From positions 124,001-188,000 of the forward strand of contig NZ_JALNTW010000006.1 of assembly GCF_023161665.1 (NCBI RefSeq): a stretch of 64,000 bases of DNA. The letters run 5' to 3'. The notes beneath the pieces are model-generated. The model was not told the DNA's origin. It searched no databases and saw nothing but the letters and a program-made list of their open reading frames with translations. The position numbers and the translations under genes are program-made. Shown here one piece after another: positions 46,437-55,871 of this stretch; position 1 is the first letter of the stretch, and each line of letters opens with the position of its first letter. The stretch comes from Shewanella sp. 1CM18E. Lineage in GTDB: Bacteria > Pseudomonadota > Gammaproteobacteria > Enterobacterales > Shewanellaceae.

Positions 46437-47331
46437 ATCATCAAAAACAATCCTTATTGTGGCAACAATGAGCGCTGGTAAGTCTTCTCTCATTAATGCT
46501 CTTTTAGGCAAAGAATTACTGCATTCGGCCAATGAAGCCACAACAGCAAAGCTGACTAAAATCACCATCAGCGAAAAAGGCTCCCCAAAGGCTACAGCAT
46601 ACAGTTCTATTGGAATTGTTGCGGACTCGATTAATCACCTTTGCACTAACCAACTCAAAGAGTGGAATAAGTCAGAGGCTATTTCGTCAATTGATATCCA
46701 CTTCCCATATTCCGAGAGTAAATCAAGTGCAAAACTGGCTGGTTATACCTTGATTGATACACCTGGTGCCAATAACAGTATGGATACGAGACACCGAGAA
46801 GCATTTATTGAGGCTATAACATTATACCCTCAGAGTACCCTACTCTACGTACTCAACGCCACTCAACAGGGAACAACCGATGACGCTGAAATGCTAAAAG
46901 TCATCAAGGATCTCAACCCATTCCAAAAAATAATTTTTGCACTTAACAAAATCGATGAACTAGATGAAGAACGAGGAGAAAGCATTAAGCATTATGTCGG
47001 TAAGGCAAAACAATATTTGTGTGAACTTGGGTTCAAAAAGCCTGTGATAGTTCCTCTCATGGCACTCCCGGCTCTTATCGCAAATAAATCATTATCAAAA
47101 GTCGAGATTGGCAGAAGAGAGCGAAATATCCTAAATAGCGAACTGATCCGCTTTCGAGATCTGCCTCATAACTTAAATCAAGCTGCAGCAATCCCTTATC
47201 GACTCAAACGTAATCTTCGCTGGAGATTGAATAAAGTAAGTAAAAACAAACAAACTCAAATGAGCGAAAAAGAGCTGAAAACCTTTGTTGAATATACAGG
47301 CCTGAGAACTCTCAAGTCACTAATATCTTAA
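46429..47331 (+). CDS. Short dynamin-like GTPase, 300 aa
   Basis: A GTPase domain occupies the protein: G1 ATMSAGKSS (about 11-19), switch I threonines in EATTAKLTK, G3 LIDTPGANNS (about 108-117) and G4 NKIDEL (about 174-179). The P-loop and G3 are closely similar to the longer GTPase that follows, so the two are paralogues. The usual dynamin helical stalk is nearly absent; only about 50 basic residues follow. It may need the larger partner for membrane work. Translationally coupled to the WYL gene. Confidence 0.88.
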   Translation: MSKSSKTILIVATMSAGKSSLINALLGKELLHSANEATTAKLTKITISEKGSPKATAYSSIGIVADSINHLCTNQLKEWNKSEAISSIDIHFPYSESKSSAKLAGYTLIDTPGANNSMDTRHREAFIEAITLYPQSTLLYVLNATQQGTTDDAEMLKVIKDLNPFQKIIFALNKIDELDEERGESIKHYVGKAKQYLCELGFKKPVIVPLMALPALIANKSLSKVEIGRRERNILNSELIRFRDLPHNLNQAAAIPYRLKRNLRWRLNKVSKNKQTQMSEKELKTFVEYTGLRTLKSLIS

Positions 47332-47388
47332 GCTTCATAAACGATACATAAGCATCATATTAATTTATCTAGATAAGAAGAATATTGC

Positions 47389-49689
47389 ATGAATCATATC
47401 TGTATTAAACATAACCCATTTTTAGTAGAAACCGAATTTCTCATTAATGGCAATTCGCCATCTGAAAGTTCCAACATCACTACATATTGCTCTAAACGCT
47501 TGCAACTGTGGGTAGAACAAATTTTTGATGACCTGCAGGCATTATTTAATGGCAGCAAAGACTTCTTTATTGAGTTTACAGGCATCGAATCCGACTTTAA
47601 TGACATTAAAGAAGCAGCCGAGTATGCGATCCAAAAAGGCATGTGTGTTGAGCTAAAGTTTAATCCTATTACTCCGGCTGAAGAACGCCTAGAAAAAATA
47701 AAAGCGCTGATGGCTCGCGTTAGTGGGGAGTCGCCAAAGTTTGCAGACTACCTAGCTAATAGTGACAAAAAAACCAAACAAGACTTCGAAGACGCATTGA
47801 ACAATGATTTTGACGCGTATGTGGTTGCCACCATGTCTTCAGGCAAATCCACCTTTATTAACGCTATGCTGGGGCAAGACTTGCTACCCGCAGCGAACGA
47901 AGCAACCACCGCGACAATTGCCCACATTTTTGACGACAAATCCCAAGGCGGCGATTTTTACGGTGAACGTTTCGACAGCAATAGCAATCTTATTGAGCAT
48001 AATGACGCAGTTGATTTGACGACAATGAAGGCGTGGAACGCTGACTGTGAAACCAAAATCATCACGTTGAAAGGTGATATCCGCGCCATAAAAGAAAACA
48101 CTAATGTCCGTCTCGTGCTGACCGACACCCCGGGGCCAAATAACAGTCAGGACCCTGAACACCAGCGAACGACGTTGGGATTTATTCAGGATTCGAAGCG
48201 TAATCCACTCATTATCTATGTGTTGAATGCAACACAATTGGGCACCAACGATGATGCTCAGCTGCTAAGACTTGTTGCTGACATAATGAGCAAAGGCGGT
48301 AAGCAAAGTAAGGATCGTTTCTTGTTTGTGGTGAACAAGATGGACATGTTCGACCCCCAACGTGGTGAAAACATTGGAGAAGCTCTAAATCGCGTGAAAA
48401 GCTATCTCGAAGAGAACGGCATTCACGACCCTAACCTCTACCCTATTTCCGCGCGTATGGCCTACCTTTTACGTTCGCAAAGTAAATTAACATCTAAAGA
48501 GCAGTTAGAAAAAGCCTATATGGCAGTTGCACTGTGCGAAGAAGAAGATGAAGAAGAGAGTATGGCTTTTCCTCAGTACATGTCGGTAAGCTCAACAGTA
48601 ATGTCAGCCTCTCAAGATCGGGCGGAAAATGATGAAGCCTTACAAGACAAAACCATGTCGGGTGCCCTATTCAATAGTGGCCTAACCGTTGTTGAGGCGG
48701 TTATCGATGAGTACATAAATAAATACAGTTTCCCAATGCGACTAAACCGCGCTCATTTGGCCATGACTGCCGCTATCGAACGTGGGATGCAAGAAGCGGA
48801 ATTAATCAAACAACTGGAGATTGATGAGCAAGCGCTTTCGATACTTCAGTCAGAAATTCACAGCCTTAAAGCGCGTCGTGATAAGGGCTTCAATACGGAG
48901 GCTTACAAAGAACAGCTCAAACAAGAAGGTCGTGACCTTCCAATGGACGTGCACAATGCTCTGAATATTTTAAAAAAGCAAGCCTATGAGCTTGTCGAGA
49001 CGTTGGGTAACGCATATGAAGGCGATGTCAGTGTCCTAGAGGCCGAATCTCAAGTCGACTTGACCTCAAAAGAAATCAACTTTGCGTTCAATCGTTTTAT
49101 CAATGAGTATGAACAGGCATTTTTGCGATCACAAGAGATCATCAAAAGTGAGTTGCATCAAGAGTACCTGAACCATGTGGCGGCCCTGTTTCCAGAAAGC
49201 CGCGCCTTAGAATTGCCCGTTTTCCAGTCATTAAAGAATTCCATTGCAGCCCTCTCGTTCAACATCGAATTAAATAACGACGAGGTGCAAACCAAATCTG
49301 TGGTGACTCGTTATCGCACCGTGAGTGATTCAACGTGGTTCAAACCATGGACATGGGGAGACACACGACAAGTTGCGGTGTACGAAGATCAAAAATACGT
49401 TGACCTACATGAGATCTGGAAAGAACGAGTAATCATTGTTCGCCGCCAATTTGAATCCCTAGAGAACGACGCAAAACAGCGCATCAAAGAAGACAAAGAT
49501 AAGCTGATTGACAACTACCTCGCATTCTTGGAGGACGAGTTCAGTGCGAAATTTGAGGTTATTCTCGACGACCTAGAACAAAAGGCTGAAAACCAAGCCC
49601 AGCGTGAGCACGCCATTATTCAAGCGAAAGCCGATATCGAAGATATTCGAGCTATCAAACATGAGCTGGAAGCCATCTTACAGTTTTAA
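47389..49689 (+). CDS. Large dynamin-like GTPase, 766 aa
   Basis: Residues 1 to about 90 are a small alpha/beta domain of HPr-like size and look. The GTPase follows: G1 ATMSSGKST (about 145-153), EATTATIAHI, G3 LTDTPGPNNSQD (about 243-254) and G4 NKMDMFD (about 315-321). Residues about 440-766 are long helices and coiled coil, the stalk expected for membrane-binding dynamins. Bacterial dynamin pairs such as LeoA-type and Eleos are linked to phage defence. Base composition looks richer in G+C than the two preceding genes. Confidence 0.9.
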   Translation: MNHICIKHNPFLVETEFLINGNSPSESSNITTYCSKRLQLWVEQIFDDLQALFNGSKDFFIEFTGIESDFNDIKEAAEYAIQKGMCVELKFNPITPAEERLEKIKALMARVSGESPKFADYLANSDKKTKQDFEDALNNDFDAYVVATMSSGKSTFINAMLGQDLLPAANEATTATIAHIFDDKSQGGDFYGERFDSNSNLIEHNDAVDLTTMKAWNADCETKIITLKGDIRAIKENTNVRLVLTDTPGPNNSQDPEHQRTTLGFIQDSKRNPLIIYVLNATQLGTNDDAQLLRLVADIMSKGGKQSKDRFLFVVNKMDMFDPQRGENIGEALNRVKSYLEENGIHDPNLYPISARMAYLLRSQSKLTSKEQLEKAYMAVALCEEEDEEESMAFPQYMSVSSTVMSASQDRAENDEALQDKTMSGALFNSGLTVVEAVIDEYINKYSFPMRLNRAHLAMTAAIERGMQEAELIKQLEIDEQALSILQSEIHSLKARRDKGFNTEAYKEQLKQEGRDLPMDVHNALNILKKQAYELVETLGNAYEGDVSVLEAESQVDLTSKEINFAFNRFINEYEQAFLRSQEIIKSELHQEYLNHVAALFPESRALELPVFQSLKNSIAALSFNIELNNDEVQTKSVVTRYRTVSDSTWFKPWTWGDTRQVAVYEDQKYVDLHEIWKERVIIVRRQFESLENDAKQRIKEDKDKLIDNYLAFLEDEFSAKFEVILDDLEQKAENQAQREHAIIQAKADIEDIRAIKHELEAILQF

Positions 49690-49741
49690 TCAGTTACCGG
49701 CCCACTGATAATCTTCAGTGGACCTTGAGAGGCCTGATACC

Positions 49742-50695
49742 ATGAAAACATCCATAGAACTTGTTGCACCAACGTTGACGCCCGCAGAGTTTAAATCGCA
49801 AATCATTAACTTTATTGGAGGTCGGGATTTTAAGGCGGAGCTGCTACGCCAAATATTGTCTGCGTTGCCCGATGACAAGCACGATCTTTTCGAAGACTAC
49901 CGAACAGATGTTACCACTGACCCTATAAGTGATGACAGTTACAAGTGGGAACGTGAGGGGGGGGCTTATTTCTCCTTACAGCTCCATATGGCGGAAGAAA
50001 ACTTCTGTTTGAAAAGGCTAGAACATCTCATCGTGGTTAAAAGTCACTTAACTGAGCGAGGTATAGCTGGTTTTTCCCGGCCCACCTCTATTCCATCAAC
50101 AAACCAAATCGATGCACAACGTACAAAGGAAAACACCATGAGCGCTGATTTTTCATCTGAAGATTTAACAGGCTTTACCCCATCCCGCTCGCTGAACAAC
50201 TGCGTCAATAATGACGATATTTCCACCATACGTATTGCATTGTTTATGGAAATGAATGATAAGCGGCTTTCGACTGCAGCATTACGTCGGGCCATTGCAT
50301 GGACACTATCTAAACATCCAAATCTATTTGTCGCTTATGAAGAAAATGCCTATTCCCAAGACATGGTTCTCGATTCTACCAAGTGGAACAAGGATTACTA
50401 CCATATGCAGGAAGTGTATGCGTCTTCCAACTTCTCATTGGAACGCATCTGGCATATGGTCGCTGTACGTGATCAAGTATTTACTCTTGCAGAAGATGAG
50501 CCCCGATCTGCGACAGCGCCCAGCACAAGGCCACAAAGCATGCCGAAGCAGACACACCAGCATCGAGATCAACCATCGACGGGAAGAACTCAGCGTACGG
50601 AATCTAAACCTCAAAATAACGTGCTAAATTCGTTGCTGCTGATTGGTGGAGTTGTGGCGGCTATCGCCCTTGTTATTCTGGCTGTCATTGTTTAG
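49742..50695 (+). CDS. Tail-anchored protein with two related helical domains
   Basis: 317 aa from the ATG at 49742, which has a GAGAGG ribosome site; an upstream GTG at 49718 is less likely. Residues about 10-95 and about 160-255 look like diverged copies of one domain: LLRQILSALPDD...FEDYRTD...KWEREGGAYFSLQ against LRRAIAWTLSKHPN...VAYEEN...KWNKDYYHMQ. A Pro/Gln/Thr-rich linker and one C-terminal membrane span (LLLIGGVVAAIALVILAVIV) follow, so it is tail-anchored facing the cytoplasm. Not recognised. It sits between the dynamin and HerA genes and may tether one of them to the membrane. Confidence 0.78.
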   Translation: MKTSIELVAPTLTPAEFKSQIINFIGGRDFKAELLRQILSALPDDKHDLFEDYRTDVTTDPISDDSYKWEREGGAYFSLQLHMAEENFCLKRLEHLIVVKSHLTERGIAGFSRPTSIPSTNQIDAQRTKENTMSADFSSEDLTGFTPSRSLNNCVNNDDISTIRIALFMEMNDKRLSTAALRRAIAWTLSKHPNLFVAYEENAYSQDMVLDSTKWNKDYYHMQEVYASSNFSLERIWHMVAVRDQVFTLAEDEPRSATAPSTRPQSMPKQTHQHRDQPSTGRTQRTESKPQNNVLNSLLLIGGVVAAIALVILAVIV

Positions 50696-50706
50696 TGGGA
50701 CTAAAG

Positions 50707-53700
50707 ATGAATCTATCTACTACCGAAATGGAGCACCGCGCCTCCCAGACCGAATTGCTTCCCGCACAACAAGAGGCGCTGACGACGCTCTCGACTGCTC
50801 ATGCATTGGTTAACAAAAGCTATCTTGCTGAACTCAAACACTACAATGTTTTACAGGTGGAAAACCAACAAAGCGTGCCACTTAACCGAGGTAGCGATGT
50901 GCGCATTTTCCGTGTGGAACGTCTGGTACAGGAAAACAAGCAATCCGTACTAGAAAGCACCACCGCAGCTTACACTGCATTGGGCGCAGCCGGATACACG
51001 GTGTTCCTTTTCCTAAAATCTGACGGAAAAGAGACGCTGCTCTACATTGGCACGCGTGGTGAGCCAGGGAAAATGCTGGGCCAAAACTCGGGCGATTTGT
51101 TGCAAGAAACTTTCAAAGGGCATTTCCCTGGCAGTAAGCTTTCCCCACTTAACGGCGCCGATATTGACACCTTATTGGACGAACTCAGTGCAGGCAACTC
51201 GTGCAAAACAGTCACCGCAGTTAGCAGCGTGCCGGGCCTTTCTACACAAGACCAGACCCACTTTATGCAAGGGCTAGAGCGTTTTATCGATGCCGCAGAA
51301 AACCGTACTTATGAGGGGCTTATTCTCGCCGAGCCAGTTTCCATGCAAGCATTGAATACCGTTCGCACAGGCTATGAGCAGGTGGCGACTCAGCTTTCCG
51401 CATTGTCGAACCGCCAATACAGCTATGGCATTCAGGACAGTGATGCTATCAATCTCAGTATCAGTGAAGGACTGAGCCACTCTTTGGGCGAAAGTCTCGG
51501 GCTGACCGAAACAACAGGTACCAGTGAAAGTACAACAACATCGGTTTCCCGTTCTCACACCACCAATGAAAGTAAATCCTCGCCAAACAAAAAGGATAAA
51601 ATAATTGGAATGGGAGCCATGGCACTCGGCTCGGCTGCAGGCATCTTCGCTGGGCCATTAGGGGTCATGATTGGCGGACAAGTTGGAGGACAAGTGGCAA
51701 GCATGTTCCAAACAACGGACACTGTCGGCTCCTCTGAATCTACCTCAACGAGTGAAAGCAGCAGTCATTCGACTAACCAGTCGACGGCAACCAGTACCAC
51801 AACAACAGAAACAGACACACATAGCACGACCAACACCAAAGGCCTAACGCAGACCCACGGCTCAACACAACAAGTGAGTTTTGAGACAGCGGACAAAGGC
51901 ATTTTGAATATGTTGGAGAAGGTCGACCACCATCTAAATCGTATCAACGAGGCAAAAAGCCACGGTGGCTGGCTCAGTACTGCTTACTTTGTCAGTGACA
52001 GCGCCGCCTCCAGTGAAGCCCTATCAAGCATTTTCTTGGGCCTCACCCGCGGAACTCAGTCGTCAATGGAAGATTTTGCTCTGACCACATGGGCAGGAAA
52101 AAAGGCCAATGCAATAACGCAATGGTTGGGACAGCTCATGCACCCTCGACTTGAGCCGAGTTTTGCAGGGAATACTCACATCCCCTACCTCACCCCTGCA
52201 ACCTTGGTATCGAGCAAGGAGATGGCGCTACAGCTAAGCCTTCCTCGCCGTTCCACGTCTACCGTCGTGGTACAGGAAACTGCTGCATTTGGCAGGAAAG
52301 TGCAAACACTAAACGCTGACATTGCTAACACCAACTCGCGAACTATTTCATTGGGCCAAGTACGTCACTTGTGGACCGACTTGCCACAAACCGTGGAATT
52401 AGACCTTGACCAACTGACCAGCCACACCCTGATCACTGGCTCAACGGGTTCAGGCAAAAGCAATACGGTTTACGCGCTACTGGATCAAGCAATACAGCAA
52501 GACATTCCATTCTTGGTCATTGAGCCTGCTAAGGGCGAGTACAAGCACGTCTTCGGAAATCGCTCAGATGTGCGTATTTTGGGCACAAACGACCGATTTA
52601 CAGAACTACTGAAAATCAATCCGTTTTCTTTCCCTGAACAAACCCATGTCCTTGAGCATGTGGATCGCCTGATAGAAGTGTTCAACGTCTGCTGGCCAAT
52701 GTATGCCGCAATGCCTGCCATTCTCAAAGATGCAGTACTGAGAAGTTATGAGGCCTGTGGGTGGGATTTGCGTGACTCGACGTCAACACTCAGTTCTCCG
52801 TTGTTCCCGACCTTTGCCGATTTGCTTATGCAGCTAGAGTCTGTCATCGCACAATCGGCATACTCGGACGAAATGAAGAGCAACTATACCGGTGCATTGG
52901 TCACGCGTGTTCGGTCAATGGTTAACGGACTGAACGGCCAAATCTTTGCCGCTGATGAAATCAGCAATGCCGACCTGTTCGACCGCAACGTCATCATCGA
53001 TTTGAGCCGAGTTGGGTCTCAAGAAACCAAGTCGCTTTTAATGGGGCTATTGATCATTAGACTTGGTGAATACCGTGCTGAACAAATGCTCATGAACCAG
53101 CCTCTCAAACACATTACTGTGTTGGAAGAAGCTCACAATATCTTGCGAGCAAACCCATCATCAAGTGGCGCAGAAGGCGGCAGCGTTGCCGAGAAGTCAG
53201 TCGAAATGCTGTCTAATGCTATCGCTGAAATGCGAACGTATGGCGAAGGCTTTATCATCGCGGATCAATCACCGTCAGCGGTGCATATTTCTGCCATTCG
53301 CAATACCAACACCAAAATCTTAATGCGACTTCCTGATGAGGCTGATAGGTTCCTTGCAGGGAAAGCTGCAGCCCTTTCGGATGAGCAGCTAGATGAACTA
53401 GCGCGTTTACCTAGAGGAGTTGCTGTTATCTATCAAAATGAGTGGCTCGAAGCCGTTCTATGCAAAGTAGAACACTTCTCTGTAGAGTCTGACTTATATC
53501 AATATCAAGCCAAGATACCCTCTTTATGGAATGAAGCTGATTATCGCTCACAATTAATTCAATGGCTTCTTGCGCTAAGGTGCAAAGAAAAGTCAACAAT
53601 TAACCATGGTAATTTAGTACACAATCTAAGCCGAAGTAACTTGCCTACACATATAAAAGTAAATCTGAATAGATACTTCCAGCAATCAGGCGATTTAGCA

Positions 53701-53985
53701 AACTTACCTATTCACAAAGAAAACCAATTTCTAACATTAGCGAATACTGTAGTGACTCTTTTAGCTTGTGAACAAAAACTATTACTCATAGTGCAAAGTG
53801 TAGCTGATGTTCAGGAAATGCATGTCGCACTTCAAGGTTTAATCAAAAGTCTTATGGGGAATCTCTCTACTGCAATGGCCTTATCTGTTGAACAATGTTT
53901 TGTGAAGAGTATGACCCAAAAAGGTGGCGACTATCTGCAGCTATACGCTGCTTGGAATAAATTTATTACTAAGGAAGTTGCATAG
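50707..53985 (+). CDS. HerA/VirB4-type ATPase with Ser/Thr-rich and glycine-zipper middle
   Basis: 1092 aa from the ATG at 50707 (a GTG at 50695 is possible). Residues about 1-250 are a soluble N-terminal domain. Residues about 255-400 alternate Ser/Thr tracts with a glycine-zipper hydrophobic stretch (MALGSAAGIFAGPLGVMIGG). From about 570 on it is a HerA-FtsK-type motor: Walker A ITGSTGSGKSN, VIEPAKGEYK, Walker B ITVLEEAHN (about 804), and IADQSPSAVH. Such ATPases translocate DNA or protein as hexamers; with a membrane-like middle, a membrane complex is likely. The last ~150 codons are visibly more AT-rich than the rest. Confidence 0.87.
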   Translation: MNLSTTEMEHRASQTELLPAQQEALTTLSTAHALVNKSYLAELKHYNVLQVENQQSVPLNRGSDVRIFRVERLVQENKQSVLESTTAAYTALGAAGYTVFLFLKSDGKETLLYIGTRGEPGKMLGQNSGDLLQETFKGHFPGSKLSPLNGADIDTLLDELSAGNSCKTVTAVSSVPGLSTQDQTHFMQGLERFIDAAENRTYEGLILAEPVSMQALNTVRTGYEQVATQLSALSNRQYSYGIQDSDAINLSISEGLSHSLGESLGLTETTGTSESTTTSVSRSHTTNESKSSPNKKDKIIGMGAMALGSAAGIFAGPLGVMIGGQVGGQVASMFQTTDTVGSSESTSTSESSSHSTNQSTATSTTTTETDTHSTTNTKGLTQTHGSTQQVSFETADKGILNMLEKVDHHLNRINEAKSHGGWLSTAYFVSDSAASSEALSSIFLGLTRGTQSSMEDFALTTWAGKKANAITQWLGQLMHPRLEPSFAGNTHIPYLTPATLVSSKEMALQLSLPRRSTSTVVVQETAAFGRKVQTLNADIANTNSRTISLGQVRHLWTDLPQTVELDLDQLTSHTLITGSTGSGKSNTVYALLDQAIQQDIPFLVIEPAKGEYKHVFGNRSDVRILGTNDRFTELLKINPFSFPEQTHVLEHVDRLIEVFNVCWPMYAAMPAILKDAVLRSYEACGWDLRDSTSTLSSPLFPTFADLLMQLESVIAQSAYSDEMKSNYTGALVTRVRSMVNGLNGQIFAADEISNADLFDRNVIIDLSRVGSQETKSLLMGLLIIRLGEYRAEQMLMNQPLKHITVLEEAHNILRANPSSSGAEGGSVAEKSVEMLSNAIAEMRTYGEGFIIADQSPSAVHISAIRNTNTKILMRLPDEADRFLAGKAAALSDEQLDELARLPRGVAVIYQNEWLEAVLCKVEHFSVESDLYQYQAKIPSLWNEADYRSQLIQWLLALRCKEKSTINHGNLVHNLSRSNLPTHIKVNLNRYFQQSGDLANLPIHKENQFLTLANTVVTLLACEQKLLLIVQSVADVQEMHVALQGLIKSLMGNLSTAMALSVEQCFVKSMTQKGGDYLQLYAAWNKFITKEVA

Positions 53986-53987
53986 TT

Positions 53988-54596
53988 ATGGATATATTGG
54001 CATTTAAAGAGGTCGTTTCAGAGCTGCCTCCCGCTATTTTTAACTCTTTTGAAAAAACAGAAATAACAAAAGAAGCCCTTAACGAGTTGGATAAACCGAT
54101 AACAGATAAGCTCAACATCAGGGAAGAGTTGGAACCCTTATCAGAAGAATATAAAGCGGAATTACAAGAGCTTGGCTACTCTGAATCAGTAATAGATGCT
54201 ATTGGTAGCAAGGAAGAAGCTGATATTTACGGTGAAGCCGAACTAGAATGTATAACTCTCAACGATAAAGATGCTTTGATCCGTACAGACATTGATCTTG
54301 AACTTGAAGATGATTTTGGCAATACAAACCTCGAGCGAATGGAAAAGGGTAAATCACCACTAGATCAAAATGGTAAACCTTACGAGCTGCATCATATTGG
54401 CCAAACAGCAGATGCTCCCTTAGCTGAATTAACTAAGACTGAACATATAAGCAATGGTAATGATTCCGTGTTGCATGATAAGCAAAAAGAGTCTGAAATA
54501 GACCGTACTGAATTTGCTAAAGAAAGGGCCGAGCACTGGAAAGCACGTGCAGAAGATATCAAACAAGAACTAAATTTAGGATTGAACAATGAATAA
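53988..54596 (+). CDS. LHH-type HNH/ENDO VII nuclease toxin
   Basis: 202 aa. The C-terminal ~80 residues match the LHH toxin nuclease: DQNGKPYELHHIGQ, APLAELTKTEH and a helical end EHWKARAEDIK. The N-terminal ~120 residues are acidic and not a known export or delivery module. LHH domains usually sit at the tips of polymorphic toxins, so this is a delivery-less version or a tip acquired as a cassette. It begins 2 bases after the HerA gene and overlaps its immunity gene by 8 bases. Confidence 0.85.
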   Translation: MDILAFKEVVSELPPAIFNSFEKTEITKEALNELDKPITDKLNIREELEPLSEEYKAELQELGYSESVIDAIGSKEEADIYGEAELECITLNDKDALIRTDIDLELEDDFGNTNLERMEKGKSPLDQNGKPYELHHIGQTADAPLAELTKTEHISNGNDSVLHDKQKESEIDRTEFAKERAEHWKARAEDIKQELNLGLNNE

Positions 54597-54990
54597 GCTT
54601 ATAGCACTTATCGAAGAAAACCAAGCTGACACTTTACCAGCAGAAGAAGTGCAAGTAGCACAAGCTGAGTCACAACTTAGGATAAGTTTTTCGCCAGAAT
54701 ATCGCACCTATCTTCTGGATGTCGGTGTTATTTCTTATGAATCTCACGAGACATACGGCCTTGGAGTGAAAGAAAGCTCCCACCTAAACATTGTGACAGC
54801 TTTAAATGATTTCCGCAGTTTTAATGGCTTCCCTTCTTCTCTACTCCCTCTAGCTGATATTGGGGACGGACATTACTACATGTACGATAATGCTTCCCAT
54901 AAAGTATTGAGTATCGCTATACCTGATATGGGTACAAGGGAGATCAGTAACAACTTAGAAGAGTTTATATGTACGCTTATATTCAATTAG
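54589..54990 (+). CDS. SMI1/KNR4 (SUKH) immunity protein
   Basis: 133 aa of the SUKH superfamily: an N-terminal helix then ISFSPEYRTYLLDVGVISY, the family YGLGV region and LLPLADIGDGHYYMYD. SUKH proteins neutralise nuclease toxins. The overlap with the LHH gene and order toxin-immunity are typical, so this is most likely the cognate inhibitor. Followed by a terminator that ends the operon. Confidence 0.85.
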   Translation: MNKLIALIEENQADTLPAEEVQVAQAESQLRISFSPEYRTYLLDVGVISYESHETYGLGVKESSHLNIVTALNDFRSFNGFPSSLLPLADIGDGHYYMYDNASHKVLSIAIPDMGTREISNNLEEFICTLIFN

Positions 54991-55001
54991 CATAGGTTAA
55001 T

Positions 55002-55031
55002 AGCCCTGAATAGGCATTCAGGGCTTTATTA
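55002..55031 (+). terminator. Terminator of the WYL-HerA-toxin operon
   Basis: The stem AGCCCTGAA / TTCAGGGCT with a TAGGCA loop is followed by TTATTAATTA, 12 bases after the SUKH stop. Confidence 0.8.
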
Positions 55032-55217
55032 ATTACTCCCCACACGGTGGATTATCTCCCCCCAATTAAAGCTTATTTAGCAATTAAGAAAAAACTACTG
55101 CAATATTTTCTTATTAATCAAAAGTCTAACTCGAAATTTTAATTACTACTGCCTTGCTTAAGCATTATGATTTTGATTAAATGACCACCAGTGAACATTC
55201 CCAAAGAAAAATAACCT

Positions 55218-55871
55218 ATGAGCATCTACGATCAACTGAAGGCCCGCCATCGTCAAGAGCGCGATAGTTACCCTCAAAACCTTTCAGTACGAGTGCACAG
55301 AGCTTTAAGTTGGTTAAATAAAGCAGAACAGTGTACTGATGACGATTCTAGATTTACTTTTCTTTGGGTTGCATTCAATGCAGCCTATGCACAAGATTTT
55401 GAACAGAAACAACAATTTGGTGAGCGCTTTCGGTACCAAAAGTTTCTATCTAAGTTAGTCAAAATTGATAGTAATAATCTACTCTCACAAATAGTTTGGG
55501 ATAATTACTCTGGAGATATCCGAGCAATCCTCAGCAATGAGTTCATTTTACAACAATATTGGGATTTTCATTCAGGCCGTATAACAGAAGGTCAATGGAA
55601 GGAATCGTTAGCCTTTGCTAAATCTTTATCAAACCGCGCTCTTGGTAATAGCAATACAGCCGAAGTACTAGCGATCCTATTCTCTCGTCTTTACACATTA
55701 CGCAATCAAATCATTCATGGTGGCGCAACGTTTGACAGTTCAGCAAATAGAAAACAACTTAGAGACTGCACTAATATTCTTGAGAAAATTATTCCCGTAA
55801 TAATCAGGCTCATGATGGATGGGCAAAACCAGATATGGGGAGAACCTGTGTATCCATTGATAAACTCGTAA
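55218..55871 (+). CDS. HEPN-like protein, 217 aa
   Basis: An all-helical protein with the HEPN active-site pattern R-x4-H in LRNQIIHGG near residues 170-178, preceded by a helix and FLWVAFNAAYAQ. HEPN proteins are often RNases of abortive-infection or toxin-antitoxin systems, but some lack a partner and have other roles. No nucleotidyltransferase (MNT) antitoxin gene is next to it. It stands alone with a weak A-rich ribosome site. Confidence 0.7.
   Translation: MSIYDQLKARHRQERDSYPQNLSVRVHRALSWLNKAEQCTDDDSRFTFLWVAFNAAYAQDFEQKQQFGERFRYQKFLSKLVKIDSNNLLSQIVWDNYSGDIRAILSNEFILQQYWDFHSGRITEGQWKESLAFAKSLSNRALGNSNTAEVLAILFSRLYTLRNQIIHGGATFDSSANRKQLRDCTNILEKIIPVIIRLMMDGQNQIWGEPVYPLINS

Noticed and set aside
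44675..53985. Filamentous-phage (inovirus) remnant, from the tiny membrane peptides and a HerA/Zot-superfamily ATPase
   Set aside because: No Rep, ssDNA-binding or clear coat protein with a signal peptide is seen, and the ATPase is far larger than Zot and sits in a GTPase operon.
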